Assembly (NCBI RefSeq): GCF_047872805.1
Contig: NZ_JBLQUK010000001.1
Span: forward strand, 310,001-374,000
DNA length: 64,000 bases
Source: Erythrobacter sp047872805
GTDB lineage: Bacteria; Pseudomonadota; Alphaproteobacteria; Sphingomonadales; Sphingomonadaceae
Direction of reading: 5' to 3'
The notes under the pieces were generated by a model. It had not been told where the DNA came from. It did not search any database and worked only from the letters and a program-made list of their open reading frames with translations. Numbering within the stretch: the first letter of the stretch is position 1; the number at the start of each line of letters is the position of its first letter. Made by a program: the position numbers and the translations under genes. Of this stretch, positions 25,270 to 33,085 are shown one piece after another.

Positions 25270-26184
25270 TTAGCTCGTCGCGCGGTCGGCTTTGTCTTTT
25301 TCGTTTGTGCCCTTGATCATCGCCCGCATCTGGTCCCATTCGGCATCGCCCAGCGCGTGGAGCATGGGGTAGAATGTGCCGCCGGTCGCCTGAAAGCCTG
25401 CGCCATCGATCGCGATCGTCTGACCGTTCACATATTCCGCCCCCGGTCCCATCAGGAACACCGCGAGATTGGCGAGTTCGTGCATTTCGCCTGCGCGGCC
25501 CATTGGGTTCATCGAATTGTTCGAATTGCCGCCCGACCCGCCGGGGTTCAGCCGCGCGCTCATCCCCTTGGTCGGGAAAAGTCCGGGCGCAATTGCGTTA
25601 AACCGCAGGCCATAGCGGCCCCATTCGGTCGCCAGGCTTTGCGTCATGGCGTTGATCGCGGTCTTGGACATGGCAGAGGGGACGACAAACGCGCTGCCCG
25701 ACCATACCCAGGTGGTGAGGATCGAGAGGAAGCTGGCGCGTTTCTTCTCCGCTATCAACCTTTTGCCCACGTCGAGCGTCACATAGAAAGTGCCGCGCAT
25801 CACGATGTCGGCAATCGCGTTGAATCCATTGACCGACAGATCTTCGGTCCGGCTGATGAAATTGCCCGCCGCATTGTTGACCACGCCGGTCAGCGCACCG
25901 CCGTCGGCCCAGATTGCGTCGATCATGGCATGGATCGCGTCAGCATCACGGATGTCGCAGGCATGGGCGACGACTTTGCCCCCTGAAGTTTGGGCGTGAA
26001 GGCCCATCAATTCGGCAGCGGTTTCATCCAGTTTGTTCTGCCGCCGACCGCAGATGTAAACCTCTGCGCCCAGTTTCAGGAAGCCTTCGGCCATTTCGCG
26101 CCCCAAGCCAGTGCCGCCGCCGGTGACAAGGATGCGTTCGCCCTGCATCAGGCCGTCGCGGAACATGAGCTTTGAAATGTCCAT
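25270..26184 (-). CDS. SDR resembling 2,4-dienoyl-CoA reductase
   Basis: A 304-residue SDR whose sequence follows mitochondrial 2,4-dienoyl-CoA reductase closely from memory: NNAAGNFISRTEDLS, DIVMRGTFYVTLDVGKRLI, FVVPSAMSKTA and ATEWGRYGLRFNAIAPG. Those enzymes reduce dienoyl-CoA esters in beta-oxidation. Ser and Lys of the PS..SK motif are kept, but the Tyr of the human enzyme appears to be Trp here. The open frame runs 37 codons further upstream through an interspersed repeat; the true start is the ATG preceded by AGAGGAAAC. Neighbouring acyl-CoA dehydrogenases support a beta-oxidation role. Confidence 0.85.
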   Translation of the reverse strand: MDISKLMFRDGLMQGERILVTGGGTGLGREMAEGFLKLGAEVYICGRRQNKLDETAAELMGLHAQTSGGKVVAHACDIRDADAIHAMIDAIWADGGALTGVVNNAAGNFISRTEDLSVNGFNAIADIVMRGTFYVTLDVGKRLIAEKKRASFLSILTTWVWSGSAFVVPSAMSKTAINAMTQSLATEWGRYGLRFNAIAPGLFPTKGMSARLNPGGSGGNSNNSMNPMGRAGEMHELANLAVFLMGPGAEYVNGQTIAIDGAGFQATGGTFYPMLHALGDAEWDQMRAMIKGTNEKDKADRATS

Positions 26185-26204
26185 TTTAGTTTCCTCTAGG
26201 TTCT

Positions 26205-26291
26205 CGTCATTGCGAGCGAAGCGAAGCAATCCAACGCCGCCCGCCTGGCGCACTGGATTGCCGCGGAGCCTCCGGCTCCTCGCAATGACGA
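26205..26291. repeat. Interspersed palindromic repeat, family B
   Basis: Terminal inverted repeat CGTCATTGCGAG (26205-26216) / CTCGCAATGACG (26279-26290) is perfect over 12 bases, and an inner pair GCAATCCA (26226-26233) / TGGATTGC (26254-26261) is also perfect. The arm GTCATTGCGAGCGAAGCGAA is a repeat type seen in many bacterial genomes. It fills the gap between the acyl-CoA dehydrogenase and SDR genes of one operon. Confidence 0.88.
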
Positions 26292-26295
26292 CCAA

Positions 26296-27504
26296 TCACA
26301 GACCCAGCACGGTCTTTGCAATTATGTTCTTCTGCACTTCATCCGACCCGCCAAAAATGGTTGAGGCGCGGTTGTTGAGATATCGGCCCATCGCGGTCTG
26401 CGCATATTCACTGCCGACGGGTTCGGGCGCTTCATTGCCGTAAAGCGGACGCTCCAACGGCAATTGCAGCGCATCATGGCCCAGCAGTTCAAGCCGCAGC
26501 GTATCAACTTCTTGCCCGATATTGGCGCCCAGCAATTTGACCAGCGAGGTTTGCGGGCCCGGCGCGCGGCCTTTCGCCAGTTCGGCAAGGATCCGCAATT
26601 CGGTAAACTCCAGCGCTTCGGCTTCGAGCCGGGCGCGGGAAAGCCGGTCGCGGAAGCGCGGATCGTGGGCAATCGCGCCGTTCACGCCCGAAGGCTGGGT
26701 TTCAGCCAGCTCAGCCAGCCGGTCGATGCTTTGCAACAGGCGCGGGGCAAAGCACGACCCGCCGCGCTCATTTTCCAGCAGGAATTTGGCGATCGACCAG
26801 CCTGCGCCTTCGTCGCCGATGCGGTTTTCCGCCCGAGTGCGGGCATCGGTGAAGAACACCGCGTTGACCTCATGATCGCCCGACATCGAATGGATCGGTG
26901 TCACCTCGATCCCCGGCTGATCCATCGGCAACAGCAGGAAAGTGATCCCCGCCTGTTTCTTCACACTCGCATCGGTGCGCACCAGCGCGAAAATCCAGTT
27001 GGCGTGATGCGCATGGGTGGTCCAGATTTTCGATCCGTTGACGACATAATCGGTGCCCTCGAGCCGCGCCGAGGTTTTGAGCGAGGCAAGGTCCGACCCG
27101 CTGCCCGGTTCGGAATAACCCTGACACCAGTAATCTTCGCCAGACAGGATGCGGGGCAGGAACCGCGCCTTTTGTTCGGGCGTGCCGAATGCGCAGATCA
27201 CCGGCCCGACCAGCCGCAAGCCAAGGATCGCCAGCGCGGGTGCGCCGGCCAGCGCGCATTCCTTTTCAAAGATGAATTTCTGCGTCGGGGTCCAACCCGT
27301 GCCGCCGTCTTCCTTGGGCCAATGGGGCGCGACCCAGCCTTGTTCAAACAGGATGCGGTGCCATTCCATCCCGATGTCGGGTTCGACAAACACGCCGGGC
27401 GTGCGCCGCGCGCCATCTTTCAACCGGTCTGGCAGCTTTTCGCACAAGAATTTGCGCACTTCTTCTCTGAAGGCGAGGTCTTCGGGGGAAAAGGTCATAT
27501 CCAT
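26296..27504 (-). CDS. Acyl-CoA dehydrogenase, larger subunit type (402 residues)
   Basis: FAD enzyme forming 2-enoyl-CoA from acyl-CoA. Typical parts: YWCQGYSEPGSGSDLASL (flavin and substrate loop, near residue 125-142), IWTTHAHHANWIFALVRT, RGGSCFAPRLLQSI, and the C-terminal STIFGGSDEVQKNIIA. The place of the catalytic Glu of medium-chain enzymes (YEGT) reads FGGS, as in the FadE members that form mixed tetramers in steroid side-chain oxidation. A second, shorter acyl-CoA dehydrogenase lies 3 kb upstream in the same direction, so a heteromer is plausible. Substrate unknown. Confidence 0.92.
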   Translation of the reverse strand: MDMTFSPEDLAFREEVRKFLCEKLPDRLKDGARRTPGVFVEPDIGMEWHRILFEQGWVAPHWPKEDGGTGWTPTQKFIFEKECALAGAPALAILGLRLVGPVICAFGTPEQKARFLPRILSGEDYWCQGYSEPGSGSDLASLKTSARLEGTDYVVNGSKIWTTHAHHANWIFALVRTDASVKKQAGITFLLLPMDQPGIEVTPIHSMSGDHEVNAVFFTDARTRAENRIGDEGAGWSIAKFLLENERGGSCFAPRLLQSIDRLAELAETQPSGVNGAIAHDPRFRDRLSRARLEAEALEFTELRILAELAKGRAPGPQTSLVKLLGANIGQEVDTLRLELLGHDALQLPLERPLYGNEAPEPVGSEYAQTAMGRYLNNRASTIFGGSDEVQKNIIAKTVLGL

Positions 27505-27516
27505 GGCGTGCGTCCC

Positions 27517-28272
27517 TTATTCGCCGTCTCTCTGAGCCCAGCCAATCGAGCGGCGAAGCATGTCGTAATACACATCGTAATTCCACGCGCACATTTCCTT
27601 GTGCGGATAGAAATCCTGCATTCCCGGCAGATCGTAATGGCCCCGGCAATGGCCCAGCGTGTTGTAAACCACGCGCCCCTTGCCAATGTCACGTGTGTAA
27701 AGGATTGGCACGGCGGTTTTTTCCCACGTGCCTGCGACAAAGCCGGTGGCTTCGCCTTCAAACGTGGTCTGCATCAGCGTGTCGATTTCGGCTGTCGTGG
27801 CCGAGAGGTAAAGCTCGTCGACCACGTCGAAATCCTCGATCCCGTGCGTCAATTCGTGATCCTTGTTGACCACTTCAACGGTGAAGGGGCCGATGGGGGG
27901 ATGCGCCTTGAACTGCGTGCCGAGCATGCCGAACACATCGGGGCGATCCTCCGGCGTATCGACCAGCCCCTCTGCGGTGAACACGAGGATCGAGTTGGTG
28001 CCGTGCAGCGCCAGCCACTTGCCGCCCTTCTCCAGCCATGCGCGCAGCTGCGCCGCCTGCTGCACACTTGGCATCAGATCGCAGGTGTAGGTGATGAGGA
28101 AACGGCACTGATCGAGCCGCTCCAGCCCCGAATAATCCGCCGCGACGGTGGTGCGGATATGCGGATGCTCTGCCAACAGTTTGAGCACTTCGAGCCGAGG
28201 GTAATCGATATCGTGATATTTGCCCGCCGCGATGAAATGGGCGTCAATGCGGGTTGCGGGTTGGTTGCTCAT
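27517..28272 (-). CDS. ThuA-like (class I glutamine amidotransferase fold) protein, copy 1
   Basis: A 251-residue ThuA-domain protein: IDAHFIAAGKYHDIDYPR at the start, KWLALHGTNSILVF in the middle, a HELTHGIEDFDVVDELYL segment and VPILYTRDIGKGRVVYNTLGH near the end. ThuA proteins are named after trehalose use; related domains occur with 3-keto-sugar metabolism, and no reaction is firmly known for this branch. The start is the ATG with AGGAC upstream; the frame continues upstream inside the SDR gene. It sits between an acyl-CoA dehydrogenase and an SDR. Confidence 0.8.
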   Translation of the reverse strand: MSNQPATRIDAHFIAAGKYHDIDYPRLEVLKLLAEHPHIRTTVAADYSGLERLDQCRFLITYTCDLMPSVQQAAQLRAWLEKGGKWLALHGTNSILVFTAEGLVDTPEDRPDVFGMLGTQFKAHPPIGPFTVEVVNKDHELTHGIEDFDVVDELYLSATTAEIDTLMQTTFEGEATGFVAGTWEKTAVPILYTRDIGKGRVVYNTLGHCRGHYDLPGMQDFYPHKEMCAWNYDVYYDMLRRSIGWAQRDGE

Positions 28273-28282
28273 TATCGGCGTC

Positions 28283-29056
28283 CTAACTTCTGATGCTGCC
28301 GCCGCCATCGACGGTGAAATCGCAGCCGGTGGTGAAACTTGCTTCATCGCTGGCAAGGAACACGGCTGCTTTGGCGACTTCGTGGGGTTCACCGATGCGG
28401 TTCATCGGATGGGTGGCGGCAAAACTGGTCTCGATATTCTCCGGCGTGTCGGCACCGGAATATTTGTAGCGGTCATACATTGGCGTGCGGATAGCACCGG
28501 GATGGACCATATTGGCGCGGATCGGAAGCCCGCGTTCGGCGCAGTCGAGCGCAACGCTGCGGGTCAGGCCCTGCAATCCGGCCTTTGACGCGCTGTAGGC
28601 GGCGACAAAGGCTGCGGCACGGATTGCGATCATCGACCCGATGTTGACGATGGCGCAGGGTTCTGAGCTGGCCTCCATCGCGGGGATGGCGGCGCGCATT
28701 CCGTAAAACGGTCCTTCGAGATTGATGTCGATCGTGCGCCGCCAGCTATCAAGGTCAACGTCAACGACATTGCCCGGTTCAGATATGCCCGCGACATTGC
28801 ACAGCACGGTCAACTTGCCAAAGCGCGTCTGCACCGCCTTTACCGCCAGGTGCCAATGGTCAAGGTCGCGCACGTCCAGTTCAAACGCGTCGGCGTTATC
28901 GCCCAGTTCCCCGGCCAGCGCGCGGGCCTTGTCGATCTGCACGTCGCACAGCATGACCTTGCCGCCCTCGGCCACGATCATTCTGCCGATCGCGGCTCCG
29001 ATCCCTTCGGCACCGCCCGTGACAAGCGCGACCTTGCCCTGCATCTTTCCAGCCAT
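28283..29056 (-). CDS. SDR-family oxidoreductase
   Basis: Classical 257-residue SDR with TGGAEGIGAAIG (residues 14-25), CNVAGISEPG, NIGSMIAIRAAAF active-site strand and AYSASKAGLQGL (YxxxK). The C-terminus FTTGCDFTVDGGGSIRS is typical. It begins immediately after the thiolase-like stop, so it is co-transcribed with the DUF35/thiolase pair. A 3-hydroxyacyl-CoA or ring-hydroxyl dehydrogenase is a reasonable guess from context. Confidence 0.9.
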   Translation of the reverse strand: MAGKMQGKVALVTGGAEGIGAAIGRMIVAEGGKVMLCDVQIDKARALAGELGDNADAFELDVRDLDHWHLAVKAVQTRFGKLTVLCNVAGISEPGNVVDVDLDSWRRTIDINLEGPFYGMRAAIPAMEASSEPCAIVNIGSMIAIRAAAFVAAYSASKAGLQGLTRSVALDCAERGLPIRANMVHPGAIRTPMYDRYKYSGADTPENIETSFAATHPMNRIGEPHEVAKAAVFLASDEASFTTGCDFTVDGGGSIRS

Positions 29057-30229
29057 CTAACGCTCCAGAATGGCGACTGCGGAAAGGCCGGGCGCGCCGT
29101 AAACATGGCTGTAGCCGGTCTTTGGCCCCTTGCCGTCTTTTCCGGGCACCTGCCGTGCGCCCGCACGGCCGCGCAATTGTTCGACGTTTTCATAGACCTG
29201 CCGCAGGCCCGATGCGCCAATCGGTTCCCCGCAGGCGAGGCAGCCGCCATCGGTGTTGATCGGCAGCTTGCCACCGCGCCGTGACCAGCCATTGGCGAGC
29301 CATTCTTCCTGATCGCCGTCCTGGCAAAAGCCATTTTCAGCCATGTGCATCACTTCCGCACCGCTTTCGGTATCCTGCAATTGCGCGACGTCGATATCGT
29401 CGGGGCCGATCCCGGCGCGTTCAAATGCGGCTCTGGAGGCAAGCACGGTGGGCTTGCCGCCTTCCTTGATGCTGACGCCGGGCTGGAACACTTCGAAACT
29501 GTCAGGCGGGCGGGTCTTGACCGCGATGCTGGCGATCCTGACCGAGCCATTGTTGCCAAGCGCGCCTAGCTCGCGTGCCTTTTTCTCGCTCGCTAGGATC
29601 AGCGCAACCCCTCCTTCGGCAGGGGCGCAGAACATATATTTTGTCAGCGGATCATTGATCATTGGCGCGTTCATGATCGTTTCGAGATCAATTTCGCTGC
29701 GCCGCCATGCATGCGGGGTCACCGCGCCGTTGATAAACGCCTTTTCCGCGACCCGGCCCAGCGTTTCCCGGCTGATCCCGTAAAGCTGCATATAGCGCTG
29801 AATCTTGAGCGCAAAGAATTGCGTGGTCAGCATCATGCCGGTCTGGCCATACCATTCAGGCAGGCCGTAATCCGATGGCTTGGCGTTGAAGGCCCCGCGC
29901 GGATGCTTGTCAAAACCCACCGCCAGCGCAAGGTCATACATCCCGCTGGCTATGGCTTGCTGCGCGGCGGCGAGCGCGCTGCCCCCTGTGGCGCAGCCAT
30001 TGGCGACATTGGTGAAAGGCAGGCTGGTCAGACCAAGCTCGTTGACCATGATGTCCGCGCTGCCCGCCGCCGCCGATCCGCCATAGGCGCATTCGATGTC
30101 GGTCCATTCCAGCCCCGCATCCGCCATCGCCTGACGCACGGCAAACACACCCTGTTCGCGGCCCGAGCGTTCTTCGGTCCGGCCAAAGGGATGGATCCCG
30201 GCGCCGATAATATAGACATTCTCGCTCAT
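29057..30229 (-). CDS. Thiolase-like (SCP2/Ltp2-type) enzyme with altered active-site residues
   Basis: A 390-residue thiolase-fold protein. The nucleophile-loop Cys is kept (NVANGCATGGSAL, C79), and the C-terminal QVYENVEQLRGRAGARQV is typical of the SCP2-thiolase group. However, the motif usually GHPxGAtG reads GEPIGASG (E335), and the usual HD of the upstream strand reads QLQD (Q285), so both expected His residues are absent. Steroid-degrading bacteria have Ltp2-DUF35 complexes of this fold that act as retro-aldolases on side-chain CoA esters. Here the DUF35 gene overlaps the start by four bases. An aldolase or lyase role is therefore possible, besides thiolysis. Confidence 0.85.
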   Translation of the reverse strand: MSENVYIIGAGIHPFGRTEERSGREQGVFAVRQAMADAGLEWTDIECAYGGSAAAGSADIMVNELGLTSLPFTNVANGCATGGSALAAAQQAIASGMYDLALAVGFDKHPRGAFNAKPSDYGLPEWYGQTGMMLTTQFFALKIQRYMQLYGISRETLGRVAEKAFINGAVTPHAWRRSEIDLETIMNAPMINDPLTKYMFCAPAEGGVALILASEKKARELGALGNNGSVRIASIAVKTRPPDSFEVFQPGVSIKEGGKPTVLASRAAFERAGIGPDDIDVAQLQDTESGAEVMHMAENGFCQDGDQEEWLANGWSRRGGKLPINTDGGCLACGEPIGASGLRQVYENVEQLRGRAGARQVPGKDGKGPKTGYSHVYGAPGLSAVAILER

Positions 30230-30651
30230 GCGGCCTGATCCTTGGATGGGGTAATGGGGCGGAATGCGTAAGTGTCATGCGCCGCGTTGAAGGGGACGAT
30301 GCAAAATTCGACCGGCATGTTGAGCGACAGGTCTTCGAGCCGTGCATCGACGATCCGGCTTTCGACGATCACTTCGCCGGGCAATTCGACATAGCCCAGC
30401 AGGAAGGGTTCAAAGTCTGGAGGGCCTTCGCCGGGACCGGAACCGGGGCCTTCATAGGGCTGTTTGGGCAGAAAGTCCTGCGAGGTCCATGACCACAGCG
30501 TGCCGGTGCGCGCCAGTTTGTAAGGCTCAACCTCCTTCGCCGCATCGCCTTGCGGCATCGGGAAAACCACTTCGCCCGATGGCAGCCTGCCGCCCATCAG
30601 ATGCGGCTCTGGCCCGTCGCTCCACAACTCCGGATCGATTTTCAGTCCCAT
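30226..30651 (-). CDS. DUF35 OB-fold partner of the thiolase-like enzyme
   Basis: A 141-residue protein whose C-terminal half (FLLGYVELPGEVIVESRI, then MPVEFCIVPFN) fits the DUF35 OB-fold. In Ltp2 and benzylsuccinate-type systems DUF35 proteins pair with thiolase-fold enzymes and normally carry a four-Cys zinc ribbon at the N-terminus. Here that part reads GGRLPSGEVVFPMPQG, and the only Cys is residue 117, so no zinc ribbon can form. Coupled to the thiolase-like gene by an ATGA overlap; the acyl-CoA dehydrogenase is 11 bases upstream. Confidence 0.82.
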   Translation of the reverse strand: MGLKIDPELWSDGPEPHLMGGRLPSGEVVFPMPQGDAAKEVEPYKLARTGTLWSWTSQDFLPKQPYEGPGSGPGEGPPDFEPFLLGYVELPGEVIVESRIVDARLEDLSLNMPVEFCIVPFNAAHDTYAFRPITPSKDQAA

Positions 30652-30662
30652 TTCAGCCCTCC

Positions 30663-31751
30663 TCAGGCCGCTAACGAATATTCTGAAAGCGCGCTGTCGG
30701 TGTCGCCAAACAGCTTGCCCAGCACCATCACTCGCTTCATCGCGTGGCCAATGGCCAATTCATCGGTGATCCCCATGCCGCCATGCATCTGCACCGCCTC
30801 GCGCGCGACCGCATCGACATTCTCGCCGATAAAGGCCTTGGCTCCGGCGGCGGCGCGCAGCCATGCCGCATTGTCCGCCTGATCGGTCAGTGCCGCGCGG
30901 TACAACATCGAACGGCATTGCTCGATCCGCGCATAGCATTCGACCAGCCGGTGCTGGAGCGCCTGAAAACTGCCAATGGCGACGCCGAATTGCTGGCGTT
31001 CTTTGACATAGGTGAGTGTATCGTCGAGCAGGCGCTGACCCAGACCCAGCATTTCTGCCGAAGCCATCAGCCGCGCCTTGGCAACGATCGCGGTGATTGC
31101 GGCTGCGTCCAGATCCAGCCGCGCGGCTGTGTCCACCGCCACTCTGGTCAGCCGGACCTCGCCTGCAATGCTGCCATCGGTCAGGCGGTAAGCGCGCACG
31201 TCGACCCCGGGCGCATCGGCGGGGACATTGAAGCAGGTCGTCACGCCGCCCAGATCGGCGGTCACAATAAACATATCCGCCAGCAAAGCGCCCATCACGA
31301 AGGTCTTTTCGCCGCTCAGCGTAAACCCGGAGGCCGATGGCTCGGCCTTCATATGCGCTGCTGTCAGATTGTAGCGCTGCGCCCGTTCGGCCCAGGCGAG
31401 GCTAGCCAGTTGTTCGCCAGCGAGAACTCTTTCGAGCATGTCCTGCGCTCCGCCAGCGGACAGCATCAGCGCCGGAACGACACCATGCTCCAGCCACGGG
31501 TCGGGCGAATTGGCCTTGCCGATGGCCTCTGCAATCAATGCCAGGTCAACCACTGATCCGCCCATGCCGCCCGCATCTTCGGGCGCAGCAAGCGCAATCA
31601 GGCCAAGCTCCGCCAGCCGGGTCCAGCGGTCACGGTCATAGCCTGTTGGCGATAGCCGCAGCTTGCGCCTGGCCTCCACATCAATGGGCGCAGCAAAGCG
31701 CTCTACTGAGCTGCGGAACATTTCCTGTTCCTCGGTCAGGTCGAAATTCAT
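30663..31751 (-). CDS. Acyl-CoA dehydrogenase, shorter subunit type (362 residues)
   Basis: FAD-dependent acyl-CoA dehydrogenase fold: MNFDLTEEQEMFRSSVERFA at the start, LAAPEDAGGMGGSVVDLALI, ALQHRLVECYARIEQCRSML in the flavin region, and AVQMHGGMGITDELAIGHAM at the end. It is 40 residues shorter than its partner and lacks the canonical YEGT catalytic Glu segment. This length difference matches the alpha/beta pairs that make up alpha2-beta2 dehydrogenases in steroid side-chain oxidation. It precedes the DUF35/thiolase pair and follows the P450 gene by five bases. Confidence 0.9.
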   Translation of the reverse strand: MNFDLTEEQEMFRSSVERFAAPIDVEARRKLRLSPTGYDRDRWTRLAELGLIALAAPEDAGGMGGSVVDLALIAEAIGKANSPDPWLEHGVVPALMLSAGGAQDMLERVLAGEQLASLAWAERAQRYNLTAAHMKAEPSASGFTLSGEKTFVMGALLADMFIVTADLGGVTTCFNVPADAPGVDVRAYRLTDGSIAGEVRLTRVAVDTAARLDLDAAAITAIVAKARLMASAEMLGLGQRLLDDTLTYVKERQQFGVAIGSFQALQHRLVECYARIEQCRSMLYRAALTDQADNAAWLRAAAGAKAFIGENVDAVAREAVQMHGGMGITDELAIGHAMKRVMVLGKLFGDTDSALSEYSLAA

Positions 31752-31756
31752 GGGCG

Positions 31757-33007
31757 TCAGGCTTTCTTCGAAAACGTGATCGGCAACCGGATCACGCCGC
31801 GCAGCAGGATATTGGGAAGCACCTTGATCCCGCTTTCGTCCGAAACCGCAAAATCATCGAGCCGTTCGAGCAGCTCGTCAAAGGCGACCAGCATTTCCTT
31901 GCGGCTGAGCATGTTGCCAACGCACATATGCGGTCCCTTGCCAAACGCCTGATGCGCGCGGGCATTGGTGCGCTCAATGTCGAATTTGTCGGGATTTTCG
32001 AACTTCTTCGGATCGCGATTGGCGGCGGCGTAGCGCAATTGCACCACCGCGCCTGCGGGGATGGCGGTGCCGCCCAGCTCGGTATCCTGTTTGACGATCC
32101 GCCACATGCCCGCGGTTGGCGTTTCATAGCGCAGGCTTTCCTCGACCAGATTGCCGATCACCTTGGGATCGCGCCCCCCTGCCGCCGCCTTGGCCTTGGC
32201 CATCTGATCAGGGTTGCGGATCAGTTGCAGCAAACCGCCCGCAAGCGTCGAAGTTGTCGTTTCATTACCGGCGACCATGAATTGCTGCATGATCGACATG
32301 ATTTCTTCGTCGGTCAGCGGGGTTTCGCCCTCCACGCGGGCCTCGACCAGATCGGTCAGCAAATCGTCCCCGCCATTGGCGCGGCGGTCCTCGATCTTGC
32401 TCTTCATGTATTTCTGATATTCGATGAAGGCGCGGGCGCATTCAAGCTGACGTTCGCGTGATACCATCTGGCTAAACCGGTCGACGGCGGCGTCGGACCA
32501 ATCCTTTACCTGGCGCGGATCATTATCGAGCCCGATCTGCTGCGCGATCATCGCCACCGGCAGCGGGATGGCGAACTCTTCGACAAACTCGCATTCGCCT
32601 TTGCTGGCCATGGCATCGATCAATTCGATGGATTTGGCGCGCATGTCCGCTTCGATGGCGTTCACGCGCGGGGCGGAAAAGGCGAGATTGACGAGCTTGC
32701 GGTTGCGTGTGTGCACCGGTGCATCGGCGGTCAGGAGAGTGGGCGGATTGTCCCAGCCATCCTTGAGGATTTCCTGAATTTCCTCGTCCTCTGCCCCCAT
32801 CAGGACGGTGAAATCGTTGGAGAACACCTCGGGCTTGCCATTCGCCTCGTTGCACAGATCATAGCTGTAGACGACGTAAGTGTTCATTTCCGGCAGGTGT
32901 TCGATTGCGATCCCGGCATCGTGGATCGCGCGGTAATAATCGAACGGATCGAGCAGCGTTTCGGGGGCAAAGACGCTGGTGTCCTTGATCGCTTCGGGCT
33001 TGTTCAT
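31757..33007 (-). CDS. Cytochrome P450 (first of two)
   Basis: Soluble bacterial P450 of 416 residues. The oxygen-binding I-helix has AGNETT (246-251), the K-helix ExxR is E290-R293, and the haem loop is AFGKGPHMCVG with ligand C362. It needs an electron donor such as a ferredoxin and its reductase, and none was found in the window. The ATG used has GGGAG nine bases upstream; an in-frame start five codons earlier is less likely. Upstream and in the same direction is an epoxide-hydrolase-like gene, which suggests an epoxide product, though hydroxylation is equally common. Confidence 0.95.
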   Translation of the reverse strand: MNKPEAIKDTSVFAPETLLDPFDYYRAIHDAGIAIEHLPEMNTYVVYSYDLCNEANGKPEVFSNDFTVLMGAEDEEIQEILKDGWDNPPTLLTADAPVHTRNRKLVNLAFSAPRVNAIEADMRAKSIELIDAMASKGECEFVEEFAIPLPVAMIAQQIGLDNDPRQVKDWSDAAVDRFSQMVSRERQLECARAFIEYQKYMKSKIEDRRANGGDDLLTDLVEARVEGETPLTDEEIMSIMQQFMVAGNETTTSTLAGGLLQLIRNPDQMAKAKAAAGGRDPKVIGNLVEESLRYETPTAGMWRIVKQDTELGGTAIPAGAVVQLRYAAANRDPKKFENPDKFDIERTNARAHQAFGKGPHMCVGNMLSRKEMLVAFDELLERLDDFAVSDESGIKVLPNILLRGVIRLPITFSKKA

Positions 33008-33085
33008 GGCGGAGGCTCCCATCCGGCGGAATTTTGTATTTTGAGCCTAGCGAAAGCGGAGGACCTTATGCGATGCGCGAATGTG

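Noticed and set aside
26464..28293. 609-codon plus-strand open frame opposite the acyl-CoA dehydrogenase and ThuA genes
   Set aside because: It spans two clearly coding genes on the other strand, has no protein-family features and is an artefact of codon bias.
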